Origin: JBKQHQ01 sp052148715
Lineage (GTDB): Bacteria; Pseudomonadota; Alphaproteobacteria; Rhizobiales; Xanthobacteraceae
NCBI GenBank assembly: GCA_052148715.1
Contig: JBKQHQ010000059.1
Coordinates: forward strand, 1-5,659
Reading direction: 5' to 3'
Length of the DNA stretch: 5,659 bases
Each line of letters starts with the position of its first letter. Position 1 is the stretch's first letter. Positions 1-5,659 of this stretch are shown here, one piece after another. Below the pieces are notes generated by a model. The model did not search any database and had not been told where the DNA came from. It saw only the letters and a list, made by a program, of their open reading frames with translations. A program made the translations under genes and the position numbers.

Positions 1-838
1 CTTCCCGCAAGAGCCAAGGCATGATCATTTGAGTCTTCCAAGTCAGGCCTCCGGGAAGACGTTGAAGGATGCCTGCCAGCGGCCCAGCGCCTTCTCGATC
101 AAGCACATCCGTAAACTCACCAATGGCGCCGGCCGCAAGGTCCGGGATCGCCACCATGTCTTCGAGCGCCAGGCTGCCGTCGTCGGACTTGGTCGTCCCG
201 CAGCGCAGGTGCCTTATCATCGGGCCGCCCTGATTGCTGTGGGCCCGCCCGAACAGCTCCGTCAGCTTGGTGAGCTGCGGGACGTTGGCCGCGACCTCGT
301 CTTCGTCGATGATGAACATGACATCTTGCCCCGGCGCGGCAAAGCCGCTGACGAGAAAGACGCTGAGGTGGATGACCCACATCATGCGATCGATGACTGA
401 AGCTTTCCAAAGCGTGCCGAGTTCACCCCCTAAGGGCTCGTCGAACCCAATTCTGGGCCGCTGAAGCTTATCGACCGCGAACGTCACGAGCACGCCGTTC
501 AGATGATCGGCCAGTTCCATGAATGGAGTGAGCGCCCGTCGACGGAAGGCATCGTTCATCGCCTTGAAAGCCATGCGCCGACGATGAGGCAATACGACAG
601 TTCGAAAGCCTGCTTGCCCGGCTAGCCAAGGCGCGTTGCGGTCCAGATCGAGGATGAGAAAGGCGTAGGTTTCGTAGCGCTGGGCCTTTTGACTTCCGCC
701 AATATCGCAGGCGACCAGTAACTGCTGCCCGCGGGACTCTGTGAGCAACCGGGGCGGCCGGCGCGCGATGGCGGCATCGAACGGCCCGCCTAAGCCCACC
801 CCGAGACCGCCGGGACTGAAACGCTGCTGAATGGCCAT
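1..838 (-). CDS. RNase H-fold (DUF3800-like) putative nuclease, 3' end beyond the window
   Basis: Reading the minus strand from ATG at 838-836 gives 279 codons without a stop to the left edge, so the C-terminus is missing. The frame is supported by its placement: the ATG shares one base with the TGA of the preceding TcmP gene (TGATG), and with no clear Shine-Dalgarno this suggests termination-reinitiation. The protein has a basic, proline-rich N-terminus (about 1-38), then a hydrophobic strand ending in an acidic residue (LLVACDIGGS, D45), a second strand (VTFAVDK, D123), a third (VMFIIDEDE, D178-E181) and a late helix (IPDLAAGA, D233). This order of strands and acidic residues recalls DUF3800 proteins, where a DESG-like motif comes first and a helical ADxxAG-like motif last, and suggests an RNase H-type metal-dependent nuclease. 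That assignment comes from motif pattern only. It is the fourth gene of the DUF5131-TcmP operon. It could instead be an uncharacterised TcmP-associated protein. Confidence 0.8.
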   Translation of the reverse strand, partial: MAIQQRFSPGGLGVGLGGPFDAAIARRPPRLLTESRGQQLLVACDIGGSQKAQRYETYAFLILDLDRNAPWLAGQAGFRTVVLPHRRRMAFKAMNDAFRRRALTPFMELADHLNGVLVTFAVDKLQRPRIGFDEPLGGELGTLWKASVIDRMMWVIHLSVFLVSGFAAPGQDVMFIIDEDEVAANVPQLTKLTELFGRAHSNQGGPMIRHLRCGTTKSDDGSLALEDMVAIPDLAAGAIGEFTDVLDREGAGPLAGILQRLPGGLTWKTQMIMPWLLRE

Positions 839-2103
839 CACCAGCCGAGCCGGCTGAAGATTGACCGTTGCTGAGGCAGAACGAGCAGATCAGTCCACGC
901 AACAGTCCGAGCGCGTGGCTTTTGGGCACCGTCATCCGCCACGATCGACAGCTCACCTTCTTGTCGCAAGAACAGCAGTTGGCGCGACAGAATGTCGGAG
1001 GTGACCGGCGTGTCGTTGCAGTTCCCGGCGAATAAAGCCTCGACAGCAAGCCCGACACCGCCATCCCGGTTGGCGGCATGGATCATGCGAGGCAGCTGCT
1101 CGAGCACGGCGGCTTCGGACCGCTTCATCGCGTCGTCATCGAACATGAAGTTCAGCAAGCCCTGGCGTAGATCCTTCGACGGATCGAAGCCCAAGGCATG
1201 AAAGCCGGCTCCCCCGTGATGCTGAAAATGATTGTTGAGCCGCCAATGCAGCTTTCCCATCTCATCGCGGGCCTGGCGATGGTTCGACAGATGCAACAGC
1301 CAGTAAGAGCGATGGCTCTCCGTCGAGTGGATGAAGAATGGAGTGTAGAATTTGGCACCGGTGCGGTCCTGAATATGCCGATAGAGCCCGTTCTGAATCA
1401 GGTAACGCCAGCCCTCACCGTGTCTCATATCCATCAGGGCCCGGACGTCCTCGCGACCCAATTCGATCGCCAGCAGAGCCTCGGTCTCGGCAGTTTTCAC
1501 CGAAAGAAAATTGATCAGGGCATCGACCGCGAACGTCAACAAGATTTCGGGATTGCGCAGGCTGGCCAGAAGACCGTGGATCGTCGCCAGGCGCACATCG
1601 CTCCACCCGTACTGATCAAGAAAGAACAGCGAGCGATGCGCGGTTCCCTTCCGCTGGATGCGTTCGACAATGCCTGGGCAGGCATCTTCGAAGGTGGAGC
1701 AGATGAGAAAGATATCGCTATCCAGGCGCGCGCCATATCCGCGACGGATCAGAACGTCACGGAGGTAAGCAACATGGTCGGCGTTCTCATCGACAAAAAC
1801 GAAGTCGGCGCGAACCTTGAAGCCCTTGGTGCGCGCGGCGTTCAATGCCGCATCCGCGCGCTCGACCGCGCGAAGCAGGCGTAGAGGAGAACCTTCGGCC
1901 TCGGATTGTCCATTCCGATAGACGCCGCCACCGCAAAAGCCGTCAACCACGGTCAGATTGAGCATGGTTTGGCTGGGCGTGCGGGTCAGCCGCTCGATAT
2001 AGATACCCAAATATTGCTCGAAGATCTCATGCTTGGCGACACTGTGTTCACCCAGCACAGGCGGACTTTCGCCGATCCGCCAATCGTAGGGCTTGCTGCT
2101 CAT
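838..2103 (-). CDS. tcmP: Three-Cys-motif partner protein TcmP, second and longer paralogue
   Basis: A 421-residue protein. I chose ATG 2103-2101 over an in-frame GTG 30 bases upstream because it forms an ATGA overlap with the stop of the upstream TcmP and has a GGA-rich site (GGAAGAG, 2113-2107) just before it. TcmP signatures are present in order: KHEIFEQYLGIY helix (24-35), VDGFCGGGVY (53-62, resembling the glycine-rich loop of Rossmann methyltransferases), FVFVDEN (101-107), FFLDQYGWSDV (160-170), and a long ARDEMGKLHWRLN segment (278-290) followed by a His-rich HFQHHGGAGFHALG stretch. The C-terminal part (about 345-421) has no counterpart in the shorter upstream TcmP and looks like a small winged-helix-type domain, which is inference. 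TcmP is a family of unknown biochemistry found next to three-Cys DUF5131 proteins. Here the usual DP(F/Y)G motif reads DQYG, so its chemistry may differ from its partner's. Confidence 0.85.
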   Translation of the reverse strand: MSSKPYDWRIGESPPVLGEHSVAKHEIFEQYLGIYIERLTRTPSQTMLNLTVVDGFCGGGVYRNGQSEAEGSPLRLLRAVERADAALNAARTKGFKVRADFVFVDENADHVAYLRDVLIRRGYGARLDSDIFLICSTFEDACPGIVERIQRKGTAHRSLFFLDQYGWSDVRLATIHGLLASLRNPEILLTFAVDALINFLSVKTAETEALLAIELGREDVRALMDMRHGEGWRYLIQNGLYRHIQDRTGAKFYTPFFIHSTESHRSYWLLHLSNHRQARDEMGKLHWRLNNHFQHHGGAGFHALGFDPSKDLRQGLLNFMFDDDAMKRSEAAVLEQLPRMIHAANRDGGVGLAVEALFAGNCNDTPVTSDILSRQLLFLRQEGELSIVADDGAQKPRARTVAWTDLLVLPQQRSIFSRLGW

Positions 2104-3014
2104 GCGCTCTTCCGCCTGCCGCCGCGAACGCACAACCGCTCACCCATTTTCAGAATGTAGTCAGCACCTTCCAAGCCTTTTGGATGAGGGCCGGCCCAGA
2201 GCAGATAGTAGAGCGGCACACCTTTCGTATTTCGGATGAGCCGTGGCGTTGACACATGGCCAAAGGCTGACTTCAAGCGCGCCCGGTAGAGTTCAAGGAG
2301 GCGCTCGGAGTAGTCAGGGTGCTTCTCGAATCCAGACGTCTCGAACAGACCGCCACCACGCTCGTGGTAGACTTCGTCGAACCAGGCTCGCGTACCGAAA
2401 TAGGCGTCCAGCGTCTTTGCCCATCCATCAGGCACCTCGCCGGAATTCGGAAGCATCCGTTGAATCGCCATGTTCAATCCAAAATTGACCACGACTTCAA
2501 AGAGGCCGGTGTCGGCGAGTTGCTGAACGCTGGACCAGTTAAGCTTGGCGCCGAACGGATCGAGAAAGGCGACCCCTCGATGTGAGGCCTTGGAAATCGG
2601 CTTGGAGACGACCCACGCGATTCCGGCGGCGGCGTCGGTTCGCAGCACATCGATCTGGCGAGAGTCTCCATATTCGCGCCGCATGGCCTCCAGCTCATCG
2701 CCCCGCGCTGGATCAGGGTCTATGAAAATATAGCGTGAAAAGGGGTTGGCGACGTCGAGCGCCACGCGGGGCGAGCCATCCACCAGTTCGCGTTGTTCAG
2801 CATCGACCTGTTGGTCGTCGAGAAAGAGCGAAGGGCCTTCAGCCTCGCGTTTCGGTTCGCTGCGCACAATCGCACGGCCTCCGCCCGCGAAGGCATCGAC
2901 ATAAACCGTGCGCCAGCTCTGATTCTTCAAAACCTTGGTGTAGAAATCCAGATAGCGGCCGAGCGCATCGAGCTTTTCCTTTGCCCAGGGGCCGACGACC
3001 GCAACGCCGGCCAT
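2100..3014 (-). CDS. tcmP: Three-Cys-motif partner protein TcmP, first paralogue
   Basis: A 304-residue protein starting at ATG 3014-3012, which shares its first base with the TAA of the DUF5131 gene (TAATG). The order of motifs matches TcmP: W10-AKEKLDALGRYLDFY (10-25), YVDAFAGGG (38-46, like methyltransferase motif I), FIDPDP (97-102), FLDPFG (150-155), a VVNFGLNMAIQR segment (175-186) and a C-terminal YYLLWAGPHPKG (269-280). The family is defined by its genomic association with DUF5131 three-Cys proteins, which is exactly the arrangement here. No enzymatic activity is established as far as I know. The DAFAGGG and DPFG motifs suggest nucleotide or S-adenosylmethionine binding, or a degenerate methyltransferase fold. 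The protein is cytosolic, with no signal peptide or membrane segment. It overlaps the next gene by four bases (ATGA). Confidence 0.9.
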   Translation of the reverse strand: MAGVAVVGPWAKEKLDALGRYLDFYTKVLKNQSWRTVYVDAFAGGGRAIVRSEPKREAEGPSLFLDDQQVDAEQRELVDGSPRVALDVANPFSRYIFIDPDPARGDELEAMRREYGDSRQIDVLRTDAAAGIAWVVSKPISKASHRGVAFLDPFGAKLNWSSVQQLADTGLFEVVVNFGLNMAIQRMLPNSGEVPDGWAKTLDAYFGTRAWFDEVYHERGGGLFETSGFEKHPDYSERLLELYRARLKSAFGHVSTPRLIRNTKGVPLYYLLWAGPHPKGLEGADYILKMGERLCVRGGRRKSA

Positions 3015-3751
3015 TACAGCGCACTCGCCAAGGTGGCCGGAAACTCACTCCATTCCCGACCATCCAACTCTCGCCCGCCCGACTTCGGCCTCAACCCGCC
3101 CCATTGTTTGAAGAAAAATGCAACGTTCTGCGCTTGGCACTGATCGCGAATTTCACGCACCCACTCCAAATGAATGGGCCGTGCTCCGGGACCAGACTCG
3201 CCGCCGGCGATGACCCAGTCGATACCGCTAAGGTTCACGGCTCCCATGGCGCCGATCAGCGGCTCAATGGAGAGGAACCGCACCCCCGCGGGACTTTTCC
3301 GCAGGTGCAAGATCCTCGCCTTGGCCTGCGCATCCTCGACCGACACGCCACACCAGATATGCCCTGGACCCCGAGCGTCTCCATAGCGTTCGCGTAAATA
3401 GTCCCGCATCAAGGAGCTACGTTTGGTCAACACCTGAAAGATATGCCAGTCGGCTGCCTCCATGGTGTCGAAGACCTGATCAACAAACGAGCTCGGTACC
3501 TCTTTGTGGAACAAGTCACTCATCGAATTGACGAAGATCATCCTGGGCCGCTTCCACTTGATCGGCTGCTCCAGACGTTCAGGCCGAAGTGTTAGATCGA
3601 ACCCGGTCGAAAAAGGGTGATCCGGTATGCCTCGCCACCGCTCGGCGAAACGGGCCGCATAGCAATTGTCGCACCCACGAGTGATCTTCGTGCAGCCCGT
3701 CACCGGATTCCACGTCGCATCCGTCCACTCTATCGCGCTTTTGTCAGCCAT
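3014..3751 (-). CDS. DUF5131 (phage Gp37/Gp68 family) three-Cys protein, radical SAM-like
   Basis: A 245-residue protein. ATG 3751 is preferred over GTG 3775 because family members typically begin with a MAxxSxIEWTDATWNP-like stretch, seen here at residues 1-16, and GGATGG (3764-3759) lies 7 nt upstream. The family hallmark is a cluster of three cysteines, C20-x6-C27-x2-C30 (GCTKITRGCDNC), followed by YAARFAERW. Other conserved blocks: FVNSMSDLFH (73-82), FQVLTKR (105-111), WCGVSVE (133-139), FLSIEPL (159-165), WVIAGGESG (179-187) and FFFKQWGG (212-219). The barrel-like layout and Cys cluster resemble radical SAM enzymes related to spore photoproduct lyase, so binding of a 4Fe-4S cluster and S-adenosylmethionine is likely but inferred. 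The substrate is unknown. It is the first gene of the four-gene operon and lies 40 nt downstream of a LexA-type box. Confidence 0.92.
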   Translation of the reverse strand: MADKSAIEWTDATWNPVTGCTKITRGCDNCYAARFAERWRGIPDHPFSTGFDLTLRPERLEQPIKWKRPRMIFVNSMSDLFHKEVPSSFVDQVFDTMEAADWHIFQVLTKRSSLMRDYLRERYGDARGPGHIWCGVSVEDAQAKARILHLRKSPAGVRFLSIEPLIGAMGAVNLSGIDWVIAGGESGPGARPIHLEWVREIRDQCQAQNVAFFFKQWGGLRPKSGGRELDGREWSEFPATLASAL

Positions 3752-3790
3752 GCGCGCACCATCCAATCTCACCACAATTTAGCACGAGTA

Positions 3791-3805
3791 GAACATATAT
3801 GGAAC
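3791..3805 (-). promoter_or_regulatory. Alphaproteobacterial LexA (SOS) box, GTTC-N7-GTTC
   Basis: The plus strand reads GAACATATATGGAAC, that is GAAC at 3791-3794, seven bases, and GAAC at 3802-3805. On the coding strand it is GTTC-N7-GTTC. This exact direct repeat is the established LexA operator of alphaproteobacteria, unlike the CTGT-N8-ACAG of Escherichia coli. It lies 40 nt upstream of the DUF5131 start codon and downstream of the hipA stop, where a repressor would block the operon promoter. A possible -10 (TAAATT, 3781-3776) lies just downstream, putting the box over the -35 region; that promoter call is weak. The conclusion that the operon is SOS-inducible is inference. Confidence 0.75.
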
Positions 3806-3816
3806 ATGGCAGTTCC
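3801..3816. repeat. Inverted repeat GGAAC-N6-GTTCC overlapping the LexA box
   Basis: A perfect 5-bp inverted repeat (GGAAC at 3801-3805, GTTCC at 3812-3816) shares its left arm with one half-site of the LexA-type box. It gives a third GAAC/GTTC half-site in this promoter region. It may be an extra binding element for a repressor or a chance palindrome. Confidence 0.45.
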
Positions 3817-3835
3817 TTGACGGCGACGCCAGCAG

Positions 3836-5122
3836 TCATCCGATCACCCGCCGGGCAGCAACACGCTCGCCGTGCTCAAATGCGTCAGCGAAGCTCTCCA
3901 GCTCGACCTCAGTCATCCCGAGAGTCTGCCCCTCGTCGCGCCAAGCCGCGACGCCCCGTTCTACCTCAGCCAGGATCGCCTTGGCCCTGGCCAGGTTGAG
4001 CCGGAAATAGGGAACCACCGACATCAGCGCCTCAATGGTCGCTTCTGGGCCGGCTTCCTCGGAGATCCAAGTCTTCAGCTCACGCACCCGCTCGGGAAAC
4101 GGGTTAATGTCGAAGGCCGGCGCCAAGCGCCAAAGTCCCCGCTCAACGTGCAAAAAGCCGTGGTTCAGCAGGTGATCATCGACATTGGTGATCAGGATCG
4201 AGAAAGCGATCCGCCGCCACAACTCCTCAATGTCGGCTGGCGGGGTCGCGCCATTCTGGCGCAGGGCGTCGACCAGCTCGGTATAGGCATGCTCACCCGG
4301 ATCGCCTGGTTCGGCGCCCAGCATCGTGGCGGCCGACACATACATCAGTCGGCCACCGCCGGGGGGACGATCAAATCGCTGGATCAGCGCGACCGGCGTG
4401 CCGTCGCTCTCGACCAATCGGGCCTCGGCCGCATCGATCCCGGCGCGTTTGGCCAGGCGCATGGCCAGCACCTCGCCCTTGGTCACCGGCCGTTCGTCCG
4501 CCACACTGGGGAATTTGCCGATCGAGAGTTGGCCATCGTCGTCGATCACCGAGCATTTCGGGCGTAGGCCGCCGAGCGAGGTGCCACGTCCACGAAGATA
4601 AGCCAGATCCGCCGCGGTCTCGGTATTGGTCTCAACCGCTCGTGAGGCCGCGAGAAGATGGGCGAGTTCGATCAAAGGCGGCGCGGTTCGACGCCCGTCC
4701 TCGGATGCGCGCTGGAATCGCCCGTTCTCGTCCTGGAGGCGCAGGGCGCCAACGCGGCTCACGTCATCGACGGCGAGCAGATAATCCAGTGAATTGAGCG
4801 GGCGCGGCGGGGCCGCCTCGCCAACACGCCGCGCTTCCTGGCGACGCTTGGCATGGTCGCGCTGGATAACGCGTCGCCCCCAGCCGTCGGGCTCAGTGTC
4901 AGCGATCACGGCATGGAAAACTGACCCGTCGCGGGTTTTGCGATGAAACTGTGGGCCGGCCACCAGGGCCAGGGCGGGCGCAATGGCGAAGCGTGCGGCG
5001 TCGGCGAGCCAGGTCGCATCATATTCAAAGACGGCGCTCTCTCGCGCGCCCTGCTGGTCGTAGCGCAGCGTGCCGACCAGACGCGCCGCGTCGCCAATAT
5101 GGACGCTGATCGTCCGTTTCAA
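3836..5122 (-). CDS. hipA: HipA-like serine/threonine kinase, toxin of a type II toxin-antitoxin system
   Basis: A 428-residue protein, the usual length for HipA. The start is TTG (5122-5120): it overlaps the hipB stop as TTGA, has GAGG a few bases upstream, and no ATG follows in the first 190 residues. HipA kinases phosphorylate aminoacyl-tRNA synthetases (GltX in E. coli HipA) and halt growth; the target here is unknown. The N-terminal subdomain (1-100) includes PDGWGRR (78-84). The kinase core shows the phosphate-loop region RGTSLGGLRPKCSV (179-192, with S182 at the autophosphorylated serine position), the ATP lysine K203 in IGKFPS, the QRFDR segment (248-252), the catalytic loop NVDDHLLNHGF (313-323, D315 and N320) and the metal-binding D338 in APAFDINP. 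All expected catalytic residues are present, so the enzyme looks intact. It is the second gene of hipBA. Confidence 0.93.
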   Translation of the reverse strand: MKRTISVHIGDAARLVGTLRYDQQGARESAVFEYDATWLADAARFAIAPALALVAGPQFHRKTRDGSVFHAVIADTEPDGWGRRVIQRDHAKRRQEARRVGEAAPPRPLNSLDYLLAVDDVSRVGALRLQDENGRFQRASEDGRRTAPPLIELAHLLAASRAVETNTETAADLAYLRGRGTSLGGLRPKCSVIDDDGQLSIGKFPSVADERPVTKGEVLAMRLAKRAGIDAAEARLVESDGTPVALIQRFDRPPGGGRLMYVSAATMLGAEPGDPGEHAYTELVDALRQNGATPPADIEELWRRIAFSILITNVDDHLLNHGFLHVERGLWRLAPAFDINPFPERVRELKTWISEEAGPEATIEALMSVVPYFRLNLARAKAILAEVERGVAAWRDEGQTLGMTEVELESFADAFEHGERVAARRVIG

Positions 5123-5451
5123 AGCGCCCTCGGCGACTTTGGCGTGCGCACCCGCTGGGGCATGCGCTCGGCGTCGAGGAGAAGCCCCTGATCGTCGCGC
5201 CGGGCGTCCAGCATCTCACCCAAAACGTCGCCAAAGCCCAGAACGAAGAAGGTCATGGCGTAGGTCCCGAGCGCCACCGTGGGATCGCCTTTTTCGACCT
5301 TGAGATAGGTGCTCTTCGCGACGCCGATCCGCTCGGCCATCATCATGGTCGTCAGGTTCCGCTTTTTGCGGGCGAGCGCGACGTCCGCGCCCAACTTCGC
5401 GAGCGCGCGCTTGACCCCCGGAGGCAGCGTGTCGGTGACGGTCGATCTCAT
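5119..5451 (-). CDS. hipB: HipB-like XRE-family antitoxin and autorepressor
   Basis: A 110-residue protein starting at ATG 5451-5449. Residues about 20-72 form a helix-turn-helix of the Cro/C1 (XRE) type: LARKKRNLTTMMMAERIGVAKSTYLKVEKGDPTVALGTYA, read as two adjoining pieces, with recognition helix around VAKSTYLKVEKG. The tail (about 73-110) contains GDVLGEMLD and LDAERMPQRVR, typical of XRE partners of HipA-type kinases. It would bind HipA and the repeat-rich region upstream of its own start, repressing the operon. It precedes hipA and overlaps it by four bases. The Shine-Dalgarno is weak (GAGA, 5463-5460 region). Identity rests on the HTH pattern plus the hipA neighbour, and the exact operator is inferred. 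Confidence 0.9.
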   Translation of the reverse strand: MRSTVTDTLPPGVKRALAKLGADVALARKKRNLTTMMMAERIGVAKSTYLKVEKGDPTVALGTYAMTFFVLGFGDVLGEMLDARRDDQGLLLDAERMPQRVRTPKSPRAL

Positions 5452-5510
5452 ACTACGGTCTCATATAAGCGATGATAAGCCAGATATGGTCTTACATATA
5501 CGACCTTAAT
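5445..5510 (-). promoter_or_regulatory. Probable hipBA promoter/operator region
   Basis: This short stretch is markedly AT-rich within GC-rich surroundings and sits immediately upstream of, and over, the hipB start. It contains several repeats: an 18-bp imperfect palindrome (5488-5505), TCTCATA twice (5446-5452 and 5459-5465), ATAAGC twice, ten bases apart (5465-5470 and 5475-5480), and GGTCTCATATA (5457-5467) echoing GGTCTTACATATA (5488-5500) about three helical turns away. HipB-type proteins repress by binding several operators here. A candidate -35 (TTAAGG, 5509-5504) and -10 (TATCTG, 5486-5481) are 17 bases apart but match consensus poorly, so I do not fix a start site. Confidence 0.6.
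5488..5505. repeat. 18-bp imperfect palindrome, candidate HipB operator
   Basis: The plus strand reads GGTCTTACATATACGACC. Comparing it with its reverse complement gives 14 of 18 matching positions, with perfect GGTC/GACC ends. Its place 37 bases upstream of hipB and its size fit a dimeric XRE repressor site. Binding by HipB is inference. Confidence 0.5.
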
Positions 5511-5659
5511 TCGCCCGCGTCGATAGCCGGGCCAGGGCCTTCCCAACGCGCGGGCGGTATTGTTTAATAGCCACCGGCAGCAATCGATCGCCGACCGTCA
5601 ACCTGCCTTCAACGATGAGACTTTCGCGGCTGATCTTCACCGGGCGCGACGCCCCGGCC
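5506..5659 (-). pseudogene. 3' end of a kinase-like gene, possibly truncated (LPS kinase/InaA-like)
   Basis: Minus-strand reading from the right edge gives 50 codons and then TAA (5508-5506). The start lies outside the window. The visible part contains VKISRESLIVEGRL, then LPVAIKQYRPR, then GKALARL, and ends STRAN. The VAIK-YRPR segment resembles the N-terminal lobe of lipopolysaccharide-kinase-like (Kdo/WaaP, InaA) proteins, where the lysine binds ATP and more than 150 residues normally follow. Here translation stops about 18 residues after the lysine, exactly where the AT-rich hipBA promoter begins. This suggests a gene cut off by insertion of the hipBA segment, or by a frameshift. The family assignment is from memory of motif shape and is tentative; it could also be the natural end of an unrelated protein. 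Confidence 0.4.

Noticed and set aside
468..1079. A 203-codon minus-strand frame overlapping the second TcmP and the left-edge gene
   Set aside because: It competes with the 1-838 frame, which has strand-acidic motifs and a TGATG coupled start, while this one reads as Arg/Ser-rich low-complexity sequence.
1198..1884. A 228-codon plus-strand open frame opposite the second TcmP
   Set aside because: It is a shadow of the TcmP frame and has no convincing domain or ribosome binding site.
2101..2133. GTG at 2133 as the start of the second TcmP
   Set aside because: The ATG at 2103 forms an ATGA overlap with the upstream stop and has a ribosome binding site close by.
2735..3397. A 220-codon plus-strand open frame spanning TcmP and DUF5131
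   Set aside because: Its product is arginine- and proline-rich low-complexity sequence, and it runs antisense to two well-supported genes.
3749..3775. GTG at 3775 as the start of the DUF5131 gene
   Set aside because: The family N-terminus begins at the ATG at 3751, and the extension would bring the start nearer the promoter with no homologous residues.
3817..3822. TTGACG on the plus strand as a -35 element
   Set aside because: It points into the 3' end of hipA, with no matching -10 and no plus-strand gene downstream.
3822..3830. GGCGACGCC palindrome after hipA as a terminator
   Set aside because: The arms are 4 bp with a one-base loop and no T-run follows, so it cannot act as an intrinsic terminator.
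3872..4567. A 231-codon plus-strand open frame opposite hipA
   Set aside because: It lies entirely within the clear hipA gene, its product shows no recognisable motif, and long antisense frames are expected in GC-rich coding DNA.

Overview
The window looks like alphaproteobacterial chromosome or a chromosomal island. It is GC-rich, all genes lie on the minus strand, and one promoter region carries GAAC-N7-GAAC, the alphaproteobacterial form of the LexA (SOS) box. I cannot name a genus. I see no transposase, integrase, tRNA, rRNA or CRISPR array.

In transcription order (high to low coordinates): (1) At 5506-5659 is the 3' end of a gene entering from the right edge. It has a kinase-like VAIK segment and stops soon after, so it may be a truncated lipopolysaccharide-kinase-like gene. 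(2) An AT-rich promoter/operator region with repeats (about 5445-5510) precedes a hipB-hipA type toxin-antitoxin pair, with a TTGA overlap and a TTG start for hipA. (3) The 84-nt gap 3752-3835 carries the LexA-type box. (4) Below it is a tightly coupled operon of four genes: a DUF5131 (phage Gp37/Gp68, three-Cys) protein, a first TcmP (three-Cys-motif partner), a second and longer TcmP, and a 279-codon open frame running off the left edge that resembles an RNase H-fold DUF3800-type nuclease. The junctions are TAATG, ATGA and TGATG, so the genes overlap by 1, 4 and 1 nt.

The most interesting part is this LexA-boxed DUF5131-TcmP-TcmP-nuclease-like operon. DUF5131 proteins resemble radical SAM enzymes of the spore photoproduct lyase type, and TcmP proteins carry motifs reminiscent of Rossmann-fold methyltransferases. 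My inference is a DNA-damage-inducible nucleic-acid repair, modification or defence module. The function is not shown by the sequence. The neighbouring hipBA pair has its own promoter region and probably acts separately, as a growth-control or stabilisation module.
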